NCBI RefSeq assembly: GCF_020616555.1
Contig: NZ_CP085173.1
Coordinates: 3,731,501 to 3,795,500, forward strand
Length of the DNA stretch: 64,000 bases
Direction of reading: 5' to 3'
Origin: Streptomyces longhuiensis
GTDB lineage: Bacteria > Actinomycetota > Actinomycetes > Streptomycetales > Streptomycetaceae
The notes under the pieces are model-generated. The model was not told the DNA's origin. It was given only the letters and a program-made list of their open reading frames with translations, and did no database searches. Positions 53,599 to 62,003 of this stretch are shown piece by piece. The position numbers were made by a program, and so were the translations under genes. Each line of letters opens with the position of its first letter. The stretch's first letter is position 1.

Positions 53599-55005
53599 GT
53601 GCGAGCAAAGGGGGCGGCGTGGGCGCTGATCGCGACCTCGCTGCCCATGTTCATGGTGGCCGTCGACAACCTCGTCGTGACCAACGCGCTGACCGTCATC
53701 TCCCGCGACCTGGGGGTGCGCCAGTCCGGCCTCCAGTGGGTCGTCAACGGGTACATTCTGGCGTTCGCGGGGCTGCTGCTCGCGGGCGCCGCTCTCGGCG
53801 ACCGGATCGGCCGGCGGCGCGTCTTCGTGTGGGGCATCGGGCTCTTCACCGTCGCGTCCGCGGCGTGCGCGCTCTCCGACTCGGCGGGCCTGCTCGTCGC
53901 CGCCCGGGTCGTGCAGGGGGCGGGGGCCGCGGCCGTCCTGCCGGTCTCGCTGACGCTGGCCGTCGCGGCCGTCGCCCCGGAGCGCAGGCCGCTCGCGGTC
54001 GGTGTGTGGGGCGGGGTCAACGGCCTGGGCATCGCGCTCGGCCCGATGGCCGGCGGCCTGGTCACACAGGGGCTCGACTGGCACTGGATCTTCTGGATCA
54101 ACGTGCCGGTGGGGGCGGTCGCGCTCCCTCTCGCCCTGTGGGCGATCCGTGAGTCCAAGGGTGCGCCGCGCCGCCTCGACGTGCCGGGCATCGCGTTCGT
54201 GACGGGTGCGGTGGTGGCGGCCGTGTGGGGCATCGTGCAGGCAGCCGACAGCGGCTGGACCGCGGTGCGTCCGCTGGCCGGACTCGCCGTGTCCGCCGCG
54301 CTGTTCGCCGGTTTCGCCTGGTGGCAGCGGCGCACCCCGACGCCTCTCGCGCCGCTGCACCTCTACCGCGTACGCCCCTTCATGCTGAGCAACGCGCTGG
54401 CCCTGACCATGTACTTCGGGGTGTTCGGCGCGATCTTCTTCCTCGCTCAGTTCATGCAGGGGCCGATGGGCTACTCGCCGTTCGAGGCGGGTCTGCGTAC
54501 GTTGCCGTGGACCGCGGCGCCGATGGTGGTCGTGCCGCTGGCCAGCGCGCTGGTCGGGCGAGTGGGCGGCGGGCCGCTCCAGGCCGCGGGGTGTCTGCTC
54601 CAGGCGGTCGCGCTGGTGTGGCTGGCCCTGATCTCGAAGCCCGGTCTGGCGTACGGGCAGATGGTCGGCGCCATGGTCCTCGCGGGCGTCGGCATGGGTC
54701 TCGTCTTCGCGGCGAACCCGGCTACGGTCATCGGCTCGGTCGCGGAGCACGAGCACAATCTCGCGTCCGGCGTGAACAACACGATCCGCGAGTTCGGCGG
54801 CGCCCTCGGCATCGCCGTCCTGACCGCCGTGTACACGCACGGCGGCCTCCGCAGCGCGGTGCTGACGGGGGCCGCCGTGGTGTTCGCCGGGGCGTTCGCG
54901 GGCCTTGCTATCGGTCGTACGCCAGCACCGCGCGCGTTCGCGCCAGTACCTTCTGCTCCGCACAGCGCACCGTCAGATCGACCCGAACCGTCCCGTCTTC
55001 CCTGA
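53599..55005 (+). CDS. MFS drug exporter, DHA2 (EmrB/QacA) type
   Basis: 468 residues, about 14 TM helices. DHA2 marks: LPMFMVAVDNLVVTNAL in TM1, LGDRIGRRRVFVWG (motif A), ARVVQGAGAAAVLPVS (motif C region of TM5) and GVNNTIREFGGALGIAVL. Likely self-resistance or export of the polyketide. GTG 53599 with AAAGGAAAG upstream. Its last 98 bases, coding a Pro/Ser-rich tail, overlap the convergent MaoC-like gene, so the tail may be a recent read-through. Confidence 0.92.
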   Translation: MRAKGAAWALIATSLPMFMVAVDNLVVTNALTVISRDLGVRQSGLQWVVNGYILAFAGLLLAGAALGDRIGRRRVFVWGIGLFTVASAACALSDSAGLLVAARVVQGAGAAAVLPVSLTLAVAAVAPERRPLAVGVWGGVNGLGIALGPMAGGLVTQGLDWHWIFWINVPVGAVALPLALWAIRESKGAPRRLDVPGIAFVTGAVVAAVWGIVQAADSGWTAVRPLAGLAVSAALFAGFAWWQRRTPTPLAPLHLYRVRPFMLSNALALTMYFGVFGAIFFLAQFMQGPMGYSPFEAGLRTLPWTAAPMVVVPLASALVGRVGGGPLQAAGCLLQAVALVWLALISKPGLAYGQMVGAMVLAGVGMGLVFAANPATVIGSVAEHEHNLASGVNNTIREFGGALGIAVLTAVYTHGGLRSAVLTGAAVVFAGAFAGLAIGRTPAPRAFAPVPSAPHSAPSDRPEPSRLP

Positions 55006-55324
55006 CGTCGCCCACGGTGCCGTCGACGGTGAGGTCCACGCCGTCGGCGGTGTCGGGGACGAGGACCGGGCGGGTGAAGCGGGTGCCGTACTCGATGAGG
55101 GTGGCCCGCTCGCCCGCCCACTGGGTGACGGCGGTCGCGGCGACGCCCATGCCGAGCATGCCGTGCGCGATGACACCGGGCAGGCCCACGGCGGCGGCGC
55201 GGGAGTCGGACCAGTGGATGGGGTTGTGGTCGCCGGACGCGGCGGCGTAGGCCACGAGCCGCTCGCGGGTGTAACGGAAGGTGCGGGTCGGCAGCCGGTC
55301 GCCGGGCCGCGGTACCTGGCTCAT
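54908..55324 (-). CDS. MaoC-like hotdog dehydratase (HadB-like)
   Basis: 138 residues. Catalytic segment AAASGDHNPIHWSD holds the Asp and His of (R)-specific hydratases/dehydratases, followed by GVIAHGMLGMG. Corresponds to mycobacterial HadB, the catalytic half of the FAS-II dehydratase. Start ATG 55324 overlaps the stop of the HadA-like gene (ATGA). Should dehydrate ACP-bound 3-hydroxyacyl chains to build trans double bonds. Its 3' end is antisense to the MFS gene. Confidence 0.9.
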   Translation of the reverse strand: MSQVPRPGDRLPTRTFRYTRERLVAYAAASGDHNPIHWSDSRAAAVGLPGVIAHGMLGMGVAATAVTQWAGERATLIEYGTRFTRPVLVPDTADGVDLTVDGTVGDVREDGTVRVDLTVRCAEQKVLARTRAVLAYDR

Positions 55325-55746
55325 ACGGCTTCCTCCTTACGGGAGACGAGGGTCGAGGTCGTCGTGCACACGGGCGCACCGCCGTCCGCCTCGCGCAGGT
55401 GTCCGCGCAGGGTGACGACGTCGTTCCCGTCGACCGTCTCGGCGGCGGCGATCTCGACGGTGACGGTGAGCCGGTCCCCGGCGCGCACCGGGCGGACCGA
55501 CTCGAAGCGCTGGTCGCGGTGGACGGCCCGCGCGAAGTCGAAGCCGAGGTCCGGGTCGTCGAGGACCTGCTTCATGACGTGCAGGGACAGCACGATGGGG
55601 AAGGTGGGCGGCGCGACGGCGCCGTCACCGGCCGGCGCCCCGAGGACGGCGGCGAACTCCCTGATCTTCTCGCGGCCCACTTCGTACGGCTCGGTGGGCG
55701 GGTACGTCCGGCCCGCACAGGCCGGGTCGAGGGTGGCGGTGGGCAT
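55321..55746 (-). CDS. FAS1-like hotdog dehydratase partner (HadA-like)
   Basis: 141 residues. N-terminal YPPTEPYEVGREKIREFAAVLG and APPTFPIVL are typical of HadA, the substrate-binding, non-catalytic hotdog that pairs with HadB. RFESVRPVRAGDRLTVTVEI follows. No catalytic DxxxxH motif. Overlap with the HadB-like gene supports a heterodimer dedicated to this cluster. Confidence 0.87.
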   Translation of the reverse strand: MPTATLDPACAGRTYPPTEPYEVGREKIREFAAVLGAPAGDGAVAPPTFPIVLSLHVMKQVLDDPDLGFDFARAVHRDQRFESVRPVRAGDRLTVTVEIAAAETVDGNDVVTLRGHLREADGGAPVCTTTSTLVSRKEEAV

Positions 55747-55832
55747 ACGGGCTCCTTCGGGGGAGGTCGACGGAAAAGGCAGCGGCGCCCGCGGGGAGAC
55801 TCGCGGGCGCCGCTGCCGTCATCGGGGCAGCC

Positions 55833-56942
55833 TCAGCGGGGGCTGCGCACCACCAGGGCCGCGGCGTTGCCGTCCCGGCCCACGGAGGTGACGAGGGCCG
55901 TCACCGGCGAGGCCGGCGGCTCTGCCTGCCACAGCGCGAGGAGGGCGGCGAGCTGCAGGGCGCCGCTCGCGCTGTACGTCTCGCCGAGCACATCGGCGAC
56001 CCGTACCGCGCGCGGCAGCTCACCCCCGAGCGCGGCCCGCACGCCGCGCTCCTCGATCCGCTCCAGGCCGCGGTGGTGGACGGCGCCGAGGGAGACGGCC
56101 GTCACCTCCTCGGGGCGGACCCCGCTGCGGTCGAGGGCGCGCGCGACGGCGTTCGCGAGACCGTCGGCGTACTGACGCGGGTCCGGTGTGAACCGCACCT
56201 CGCACGCGAGGAGTTCGGCCAGGGCCCCCTCCGCAGGGTCCTGCTGAACGGTGAAGACGGCCGCGCCCTCACCGAGCGCCGCGTCCTCGCGGAGCACCCC
56301 GGTGCGGTGCCACGCCCATGCCGCCGGGGCGCTCAGTTCCTCCACGCCGCCGACGAGGAGCCGCTCGGCGCGGCCGAGGCCGAGCGCGAGGCGTGCGTGC
56401 CGGAACGCGAGCAGCGAGGCGGTCTGGCCGCCGGCGACGGTCGCGTTCAGGCCGCGCAGGCCGTTGCGGATGGCGATCTGCCCGGAGGTGCTGTTCATGA
56501 CGGTGTTCGGGAACTGGCCCGGGTTCACCAGGTACGGCTTCTCCAGGGTCAGCGTGTCGTACAGGAGGGAACTGTGCGTCGACACGGAGCCGGTGTTGGT
56601 GGCGAGCACGACGCCGGTGCGGCCGCCGCTCACCTCCGCCCCCTCCAGGACCTCCTTGCAGGCCACCAGGCCGAAGGAGGTGAGCCGGTCGAGGTACTTG
56701 GTGCCCTTGCGGCCCAGGTGTGCCTTGACGTCGAAGCCGTGGACGGCGCGGACGGGGCGCGGCGGGTACGCTTCCGCGTCCTCACCGGCCGGATGCCTCT
56801 CCAACTCGCCCTGCTTGAGCAGAAGTTCACCGAGCGGGGCAAGTCCGTACCCGGCCGCGGAGACGACTCCGGCGCCGGTGACGTAGAGCGGTGCGGCGGT
56901 CGCGACGGCGGCCGTGCCCGCGGTCGCAGTCGCGGTCGTCAC
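55833..56942 (-). CDS. Ketosynthase-like chain length factor (KS-beta)
   Basis: 369 residues, thiolase fold. The active-site cysteine is replaced by Gln173 (ATVAGGQTASLLAF), and the two catalytic histidine motifs of KS proteins are lost (GETYSASGALQ instead of GHT-type). Gln at this site is the classical chain-length-factor signature. It therefore pairs with the active KS encoded just upstream and sets chain length. GTG 56942 overlaps the KS stop (GTGA); the longer frame into the KS gene is a shadow. Somewhat shorter than the usual ~400 residues. Confidence 0.9.
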   Translation of the reverse strand: MTTATATAGTAAVATAAPLYVTGAGVVSAAGYGLAPLGELLLKQGELERHPAGEDAEAYPPRPVRAVHGFDVKAHLGRKGTKYLDRLTSFGLVACKEVLEGAEVSGGRTGVVLATNTGSVSTHSSLLYDTLTLEKPYLVNPGQFPNTVMNSTSGQIAIRNGLRGLNATVAGGQTASLLAFRHARLALGLGRAERLLVGGVEELSAPAAWAWHRTGVLREDAALGEGAAVFTVQQDPAEGALAELLACEVRFTPDPRQYADGLANAVARALDRSGVRPEEVTAVSLGAVHHRGLERIEERGVRAALGGELPRAVRVADVLGETYSASGALQLAALLALWQAEPPASPVTALVTSVGRDGNAAALVVRSPR

Positions 56943-58177
56943 GAGACCCTCCCCAGGATGGTGATGACGTTGTTCCCGCCGAAGGCGAACCCGTGGTTCT
57001 GCACGATGTCCAGGCGGGCCTCGCGGCCGACGCCGGGCACGCAGTCCACGCCCTCGCCGAGCGCCGGGTCGGACTCGGTGACGTTGGCCGTGGGTGGCAG
57101 GAAGTCCTGCTCGAACGCCTTGCAGCAGGCGATCGCGCCGAAGCCGGACGCGGCGCCCATGGTGTGGCCGAGCATCGACTTGATGGAGCTGATCGGCGGG
57201 ATGCGGTCGCCGAACACCTCGCGGGCGGCGGCCACTTCGGTGGAGTCGTTCGTCGGCGTGCCCGTGCCGTGGGCGCAGATGTAGTCGATCTGCGCGGCCT
57301 CGACGCCCGCCGCCTCGTGCGCGGCCCTGATGCCCGCGGCGATGCTGGTCGCGTCGGGGTGCACCATGTGGGCGGCGTCGCAGTTGGCCGCGTAGCCGAG
57401 GATCTCCGCGTACATGCGGGCGCCGCGCGCCACGGCGTGCTCGTACGTCTCCAGGACGAGGACGGCGCCGCCCTCGCCGGTGACGATGCCGGAGCGGTCG
57501 GCGGCGAAGGGCCGCGGCACGTCCTCGGCCATCGCGCCGAGCGCGTAGAACCCGGCGTGGGTGAGGCGGTTGACGGCGTCGGCGCCGCCCGCGAGCATCA
57601 CCTCGGCCTCGCCGCTGCGCACCAGGTCGTAGGCGTAGCCGAGCGCGTAGTTGGAGGCGGAGCAGGCCGTCGGGATGGTCTGCGTCTCGCCGGTGAGGCG
57701 CAGTTCCGCGCTGACCGCGTTGGCGATCCTGGACGCCGGTGTCTGGCCCGCGAGTTCGCCGTCGATCGAGGCGAGCCCGCCCTCGATCCACTGCTCGGCG
57801 AGCGCCTGGACGACCGCGGACTCGCCGCTGGTGGTGCCCATGACGGCGCCCGCGCGGGCCGTGTCGAGCTGCTCCTCGTCGATGTCCGCGTCGGCGACGG
57901 CGAGCCGGGCGGCGGCCGCCGCGAGCAGGCCGCTGCGGCCCCAGCGCGGCGGGTCGAGCCGCTTGAGGTGGTCGGCGGGCTCGAAGTCGAGGACCTCGCC
58001 GGCCTTACGGCGCGGGAAGGCGCTCGCGTCGAAGGACTCGATGGGGGCGGTGCCGTTGACGCCCGCCCGGACGGCGGCGGCGAACACGTCGGCGCCGATG
58101 CCGACGGGCGACACCGCGCCGAGCCCGGTGATGACGACGCGGCGCGAGGGGCGTGCCGCACCGGCGGTGTCAGCCAT
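56939..58177 (-). CDS. Type II PKS beta-ketoacyl synthase (KS-alpha)
   Basis: 412 residues. Active triad intact: Cys172 (IPTACSASNYALGYAYD), His in CAHGTGTPTND, and His in SSIKSMLGHTMGAA; GFAFGGNNV ends the fold. FabF-type condensing enzyme that extends ACP-bound chains with malonyl units. The ATG at 58177 overlaps the ACP stop by 8 bases. With the CLF, ACP, KR and HadAB-like pair it forms a complete reducing extension cycle without an enoyl reductase, as in polyene-forming type II PKSs. Confidence 0.93.
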   Translation of the reverse strand: MADTAGAARPSRRVVITGLGAVSPVGIGADVFAAAVRAGVNGTAPIESFDASAFPRRKAGEVLDFEPADHLKRLDPPRWGRSGLLAAAAARLAVADADIDEEQLDTARAGAVMGTTSGESAVVQALAEQWIEGGLASIDGELAGQTPASRIANAVSAELRLTGETQTIPTACSASNYALGYAYDLVRSGEAEVMLAGGADAVNRLTHAGFYALGAMAEDVPRPFAADRSGIVTGEGGAVLVLETYEHAVARGARMYAEILGYAANCDAAHMVHPDATSIAAGIRAAHEAAGVEAAQIDYICAHGTGTPTNDSTEVAAAREVFGDRIPPISSIKSMLGHTMGAASGFGAIACCKAFEQDFLPPTANVTESDPALGEGVDCVPGVGREARLDIVQNHGFAFGGNNVITILGRVS

Positions 58178-58460
58178 TCTCGCTCTCCCCCGCCCGCTGG
58201 CCCGCGGCGTGCTGGACAACGGCGTCGACGAGGAGACGCAGATTCACCAGATCGCCGAGGGTGTCCTTCGGAATGGCCACTCCCAATTCCTTCTCTATTC
58301 GGGAGACCACGGTGATGAGGGAGAGCGAGTCACTGTCGTAGTCGTCGATGAAATGACCGCCGTCCGTCAGCTCTCCTTCTTCCAGCTCGAGTTCCTCGAT
58401 GACGATCCGGCTCACCTGCTCGTGGTAGCCGGCCGCCGACGCCACGGTCTGCTGAGTCAT
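58170..58460 (-). CDS. Acyl carrier protein
   Basis: 96 residues. Phosphopantetheine site Ser45 in YDSDSLSLITVVSRIE (DSL motif), flanked by the usual four-helix pattern. ATG 58460 has AGAGG seven bases upstream. First gene of the minus-strand ACP-KS-CLF-HadA-HadB run. It is the only carrier protein in the window and the likely target of the PPTase at 42073. Confidence 0.92.
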   Translation of the reverse strand: MTQQTVASAAGYHEQVSRIVIEELELEEGELTDGGHFIDDYDSDSLSLITVVSRIEKELGVAIPKDTLGDLVNLRLLVDAVVQHAAGQRAGESENG

Positions 58461-58691
58461 GTGTGTTCCTCTCATCGCCTGCTGCCTTGACGAAGGGAAC
58501 GTAAGCGGGCCGGAGCGGGCCGGACAAGGGGCGCCCAACGAAAGAGACAGCGCATTCCCCGAAAGTGACAGCAAAGGCTTCTCCCCCGCCCCGCGCGGGT
58601 ATTCCGAGACCTTTTATCTGCCCTCTACGGCGGTTCCAAATCCCTCTGGAATCATCGCCGTAGCCGTAATTCCGGGAGACAGAAGAAGGCG
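58461..58691. promoter_or_regulatory. Divergent promoter region of the PKS genes
   Basis: 231 bases separating the ACP operon (minus) from the malonyltransferase operon (plus). Contains the 21-bp direct repeat described separately. No certain -10 element was assigned. Confidence 0.5.
58539..58572. promoter_or_regulatory. Two 13-bp direct repeats 21 bp apart (SARP-box-like)
   Basis: CGAAAGAGACAGC (58539-58551) and CGAAAGTGACAGC (58560-58572), 12 of 13 identical. SARP activators bind direct repeats spaced by about one or two helical turns, and a SARP gene is present at 41069. They lie between the two divergent PKS operons. Confidence 0.6.
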
Positions 58692-59672
58692 ATGGACGAG
58701 ATGACAGGTCCGCGATTGGCTCTGGTGTTTCCGGGGCAGGGCGCGCAGCAGGCGGGAATGGGCCGGCCGTGGGCGTCGAGCCCCGGCTGGTTCCTGGCCG
58801 AGCGGGCGAGCGAGGTGTCCGGGCGTGACGTGGTGCAGCTGCTGCTCCGCGCCGACGACGCGTATCTGCGGCGCACCGACAACGCGCAGCTCGCCACGTT
58901 CGTCCTGGAGATGGTGATCCTGAGCGAGCTGCGGCAGGTCCTGCCCGCCGCGGGCCGCCCCCTGGTGTGCGCGGGCCACAGCCTCGGCGAGTACGCGGCG
59001 CTCGTCGCGGCCGGCGTCATCGGTTTCGAGGACGGCGTACGGCTCGTCGCGGCGCGCGGCGAGGCGATGCGCAAGGCGTGCGCGGACGCGCCCGGCACGA
59101 TGGCCGTGGTCCTCGGCCTGTCCGCCGGTGAACTGGAGAAGGCCGCCGCCTCCGTGCGCGAGGACGGCGGCCGGGTCTGGGTCGCGAACCTCAACTCGCC
59201 TCAGCAGACGGTCCTTTCGGGCGAGACCGCTGCCGTGGAGCGGTGCTCCGCGGTGGCCGTGGAGCTGGGGGCGACGCGTGTCGTGTCGATCCCGGTCGGC
59301 GGCGCCTTCCACACGCCGCTGATGGCCCCCGCCGCCGTGTCGTTCGAGCGGACCCTGGCGGAGACCGAGTTCCTGCACGGCTTCGCGCCGGTCGTGGCGA
59401 ACGTCGACGCCCGCCCCTACCGCGGTTCCGACGGCTGGCCCGGGCTCCTGAAGCGGCAGCTGACGTCGCCGGTGCGCTGGACGGACTCGGTGCGCACGAT
59501 GGCCGACGCGCTGCACTGCGACATGTTCGTCGAGATCGGTCCCGGCCGTACGCTCACGGGCCTGGCCCGCAAGACCGCGCCGCGCGTCTCCCGGCTCACG
59601 GTCGGCGAACCGGGGCAGCTGCCGGCGGTGCCGACCCCGCTCCCGTCGACACCGACGCGGAGCGTGGCATGA
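58692..59672 (+). CDS. Malonyl-CoA:ACP transacylase
   Basis: 326 residues. FPGQGAQQAGMG near the N-terminus, nucleophile Ser97 in CAGHSLGEYAAL, and catalytic His in GGAFHTPLM. Loads malonyl extender units on the ACP. Streptomyces type II PKSs usually borrow the FAS enzyme, so a dedicated copy is notable. ATG 58692 with a GA-rich leader (GGGAGACAGAAGAAGG). Its stop overlaps the next start (ATGA). Confidence 0.92.
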   Translation: MDEMTGPRLALVFPGQGAQQAGMGRPWASSPGWFLAERASEVSGRDVVQLLLRADDAYLRRTDNAQLATFVLEMVILSELRQVLPAAGRPLVCAGHSLGEYAALVAAGVIGFEDGVRLVAARGEAMRKACADAPGTMAVVLGLSAGELEKAAASVREDGGRVWVANLNSPQQTVLSGETAAVERCSAVAVELGATRVVSIPVGGAFHTPLMAPAAVSFERTLAETEFLHGFAPVVANVDARPYRGSDGWPGLLKRQLTSPVRWTDSVRTMADALHCDMFVEIGPGRTLTGLARKTAPRVSRLTVGEPGQLPAVPTPLPSTPTRSVA

Positions 59673-61327
59673 ACTCCACTAAGCAGGCAGACCGTTGGGA
59701 CGCGATCGTCGTCGGCTCCGGCATCGGCGGTCTCGTCTGCGCCGCGTATCTCGCGGTCTGCGGCAAGCGGGTCCTGGTCGCCGAGCAGGGCGGCGTCGCG
59801 GGCGGCAACAGCCATGTGTTCCGCAGGCGCCGCGCCTACGAGTTCGATGTCGGTGTGCACTATCTCGGCGACTGCGGGCCGGACGGACTGCTGCCCGCGG
59901 TCCTGGACGGGCTCGGTCTGCGCGAGCGGCTCACGTACCGCGAGATGGACCCGGACGGCTTCGACCGCATCGTGATCCCCGGCGCCACGCTCGACATGCC
60001 GGCGGACTGGGCGACGTACCGCAAACGGCTCCAGGAGGCGTGCCCGGCCGACGCCGCGGGGATCGACACGTTCCTCGACGTCGTGGCGGGGCTCGGCACC
60101 GAGCGGCGGGACGCGATCGTCGCCGCCGAGGACCTCCCGATGTCCGAACTCCCGCAGCACGCACCGCGGTCGGTGGCCTGGGGGCGCCGCACCCTGACCG
60201 AGCTGTTCGACCACTGCGGCCTGTCGCCACGGGCCCGTACCCTGCTCGCCGCCCAGTCGCCGAACTACGGCATGGCGCCCGGCGAGGCGACCGTCGCCCT
60301 GCACGCCACGGTCACCGACCACTACATCCGGGGCGCCTACTACCCGCAGGGCGGCGGCCAGATGCTCGCGGCCGGGCTCCTCGAAGTGATCCGCGCGCAC
60401 GGCGGCGCGCTGCGCACGTACAGCAGGGTGACGCGGATCGCCGTCGAGGAGGGCCGCACGCGGGGCGTCGAGTTCGCCGACGGCAGCCGCGCGTCCGCCC
60501 CGGTCGTCGTCTCGAACGCCGACTACCGGCGCACCATGCTGGACCTCGTCGGCGCGCGGAACCTGCCGCGCCGCCTCGCCGCCAAGACGCGCGACGCCCG
60601 GATGGCGCTCCCCTGGGCGGCGGTCTACGTGGCCCTCGACCGGGACATCGAACAGCAGGCCAACCTGTGGTGGTACCGCGGCGACGACATCGAGCGGTTC
60701 TACGCGGGGCTGCGCGCCGGCACCGTGGAGGGCGGCTCGGACTTCCTCTTCGCGTCGTTCGCCTCCGGCAAGGACGACGTCACGCCCCGCATCTGCCCTC
60801 CGGGCCACTCCAACTTCCAGCTGATGACGCTGTGCCCGCCCGGCTTCGAGCAGTGGGGCGTGAGCACGGGCCCCGCGGACGGCGAGAAGTACCGGCGCAA
60901 CCCCGCCTACCAGAAGGAGAAGGCCCGCCTCACGGACGCGGTCCTGGACGCGGCGGAGGAGCTGCTCGGCCCGCTGCGCGGTCACCTCACACACCTGGAG
61001 ACCGCGACGCCCCTCACCCACGAGCGCTACACGCTCTCCAGCGGCGGTACGCCCTTCGGCATGGCGCACTGGGGCGCGGCCGGGGCCCGCCCGGACTCGG
61101 CGACCTTCGTCGAGGGCCTCTACATCGCCGGCGCGGACACCCGCTACGGCAACGGCATCACGGGCTCGGCGGTCAGCGGCATCGCCTGCGCGGGCCGGAT
61201 CCTGGACCGCCGCCTGATGCACGAGGTCCACACGGGGTCCGTCCTCTCGGCCCCGTCCCTGCTCCCGGAACGAGGCGAGGGCTGGGACCCGCTGGATGTG
61301 TCCAAGGGAGACGACGTCCTGCTGTGA
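59669..61327 (+). CDS. CrtI/phytoene desaturase-like FAD oxidoreductase
   Basis: 552 residues. Dinucleotide-binding VVGSGIGGLVCAAYLAVCG (about 13-31) and the C-terminal FAD motif YIAGADTRYGNGITGSAVSG (about 488-507) are those of phytoene desaturase, retinol saturase and related isomerase/oxidases. It is coupled to the malonyltransferase (ATGA). Acting on conjugated polyenes is the family norm. In skyllamycin-type cinnamoyl-lipid clusters a phytoene-dehydrogenase-like protein is thought to aromatise a cyclised polyene; a similar job here is plausible. Confidence 0.88.
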   Translation: MNSTKQADRWDAIVVGSGIGGLVCAAYLAVCGKRVLVAEQGGVAGGNSHVFRRRRAYEFDVGVHYLGDCGPDGLLPAVLDGLGLRERLTYREMDPDGFDRIVIPGATLDMPADWATYRKRLQEACPADAAGIDTFLDVVAGLGTERRDAIVAAEDLPMSELPQHAPRSVAWGRRTLTELFDHCGLSPRARTLLAAQSPNYGMAPGEATVALHATVTDHYIRGAYYPQGGGQMLAAGLLEVIRAHGGALRTYSRVTRIAVEEGRTRGVEFADGSRASAPVVVSNADYRRTMLDLVGARNLPRRLAAKTRDARMALPWAAVYVALDRDIEQQANLWWYRGDDIERFYAGLRAGTVEGGSDFLFASFASGKDDVTPRICPPGHSNFQLMTLCPPGFEQWGVSTGPADGEKYRRNPAYQKEKARLTDAVLDAAEELLGPLRGHLTHLETATPLTHERYTLSSGGTPFGMAHWGAAGARPDSATFVEGLYIAGADTRYGNGITGSAVSGIACAGRILDRRLMHEVHTGSVLSAPSLLPERGEGWDPLDVSKGDDVLL

Positions 61328-61427
61328 ACCGACCCACGAGGAGACCCTCGACGCACTTCACCCTGGTCGTGGCCCGCACCGACCGCTGCCGAGCAGGCCT
61401 GAGCGGGCGGTGCGGGCCGGGCACGCG

Positions 61428-62003
61428 ATGCGGCTGAGTGCCGACGAGCGGCGGGAGGCCGTCGTACGGGCCGCGTTCGCCGAGTTCGCCGGGCGCGGGT
61501 ACCACGGCACGTCGACGGAGGCGATCGCGCAGCGGGTCGGGGTGTCGCAGCCTTACCTGTTCCGGTTCTTCCCGACCAAGCACGACCTGTTCGAGGCGGC
61601 CACCGACCGCTGCTTCCAGCGCCTCGCCCAGGCCCTGGGCGAGGCGCCCGCGACCCTTGAGGGGATGTCCCGGGCGTACGCGGAGCTGCGCGCCGACCGG
61701 GACGTCCCCCTCATGCTGCTCCAGGCCGCCGCCACGGCCGCGTCGCCGGGCCAGGACGCGTTCGCCGCGCGGGTCCGGCGCGGCTGGCTGGACCTGTGGG
61801 ACCTGGCCGGCGAGCGCACGGGCGCCCCGCCCGCCGAACTCGCCGCGCTCTTCGCCCGCAGCCTGCCGCCCGCAGCTCCCCCGCACCCGACCCCGATCGC
61901 GCCCCCGGCCTCGACCTCGCTGCCGATTCCGGCGGCGGCGGTCAGCCCCGGTAGAGGTCCTCGATCTCCCGCTCGTACGCGGCCGCGACCGCATGCCTCT
62001 TGA
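61428..62003 (+). CDS. TetR-family transcriptional regulator
   Basis: 191 residues. TetR HTH (about 5-50: ADERREAVVRAAFAEFAGRGYHGTSTEAIAQ, RVGVSQPYLFRFFPTKHDLF). The ligand domain is short and ends near residue 150, followed by a Pro-rich tail that overlaps the convergent fadD gene by 62 bases. Not an ArpA-type butyrolactone receptor by sequence. ATG 61428 starts the conserved region; GTG 61410 is possible. May control fadD or the CrtI-like operon. Confidence 0.83.
   Translation: MRLSADERREAVVRAAFAEFAGRGYHGTSTEAIAQRVGVSQPYLFRFFPTKHDLFEAATDRCFQRLAQALGEAPATLEGMSRAYAELRADRDVPLMLLQAAATAASPGQDAFAARVRRGWLDLWDLAGERTGAPPAELAALFARSLPPAAPPHPTPIAPPASTSLPIPAAAVSPGRGPRSPARTRPRPHAS

Noticed and set aside
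61428..62003. ArpA-type gamma-butyrolactone receptor partner of AfsA
   Set aside because: TetR HTH only; the ligand domain is short and lacks the receptor-family pattern, and it is 10 kb from the AfsA gene next to fadD.
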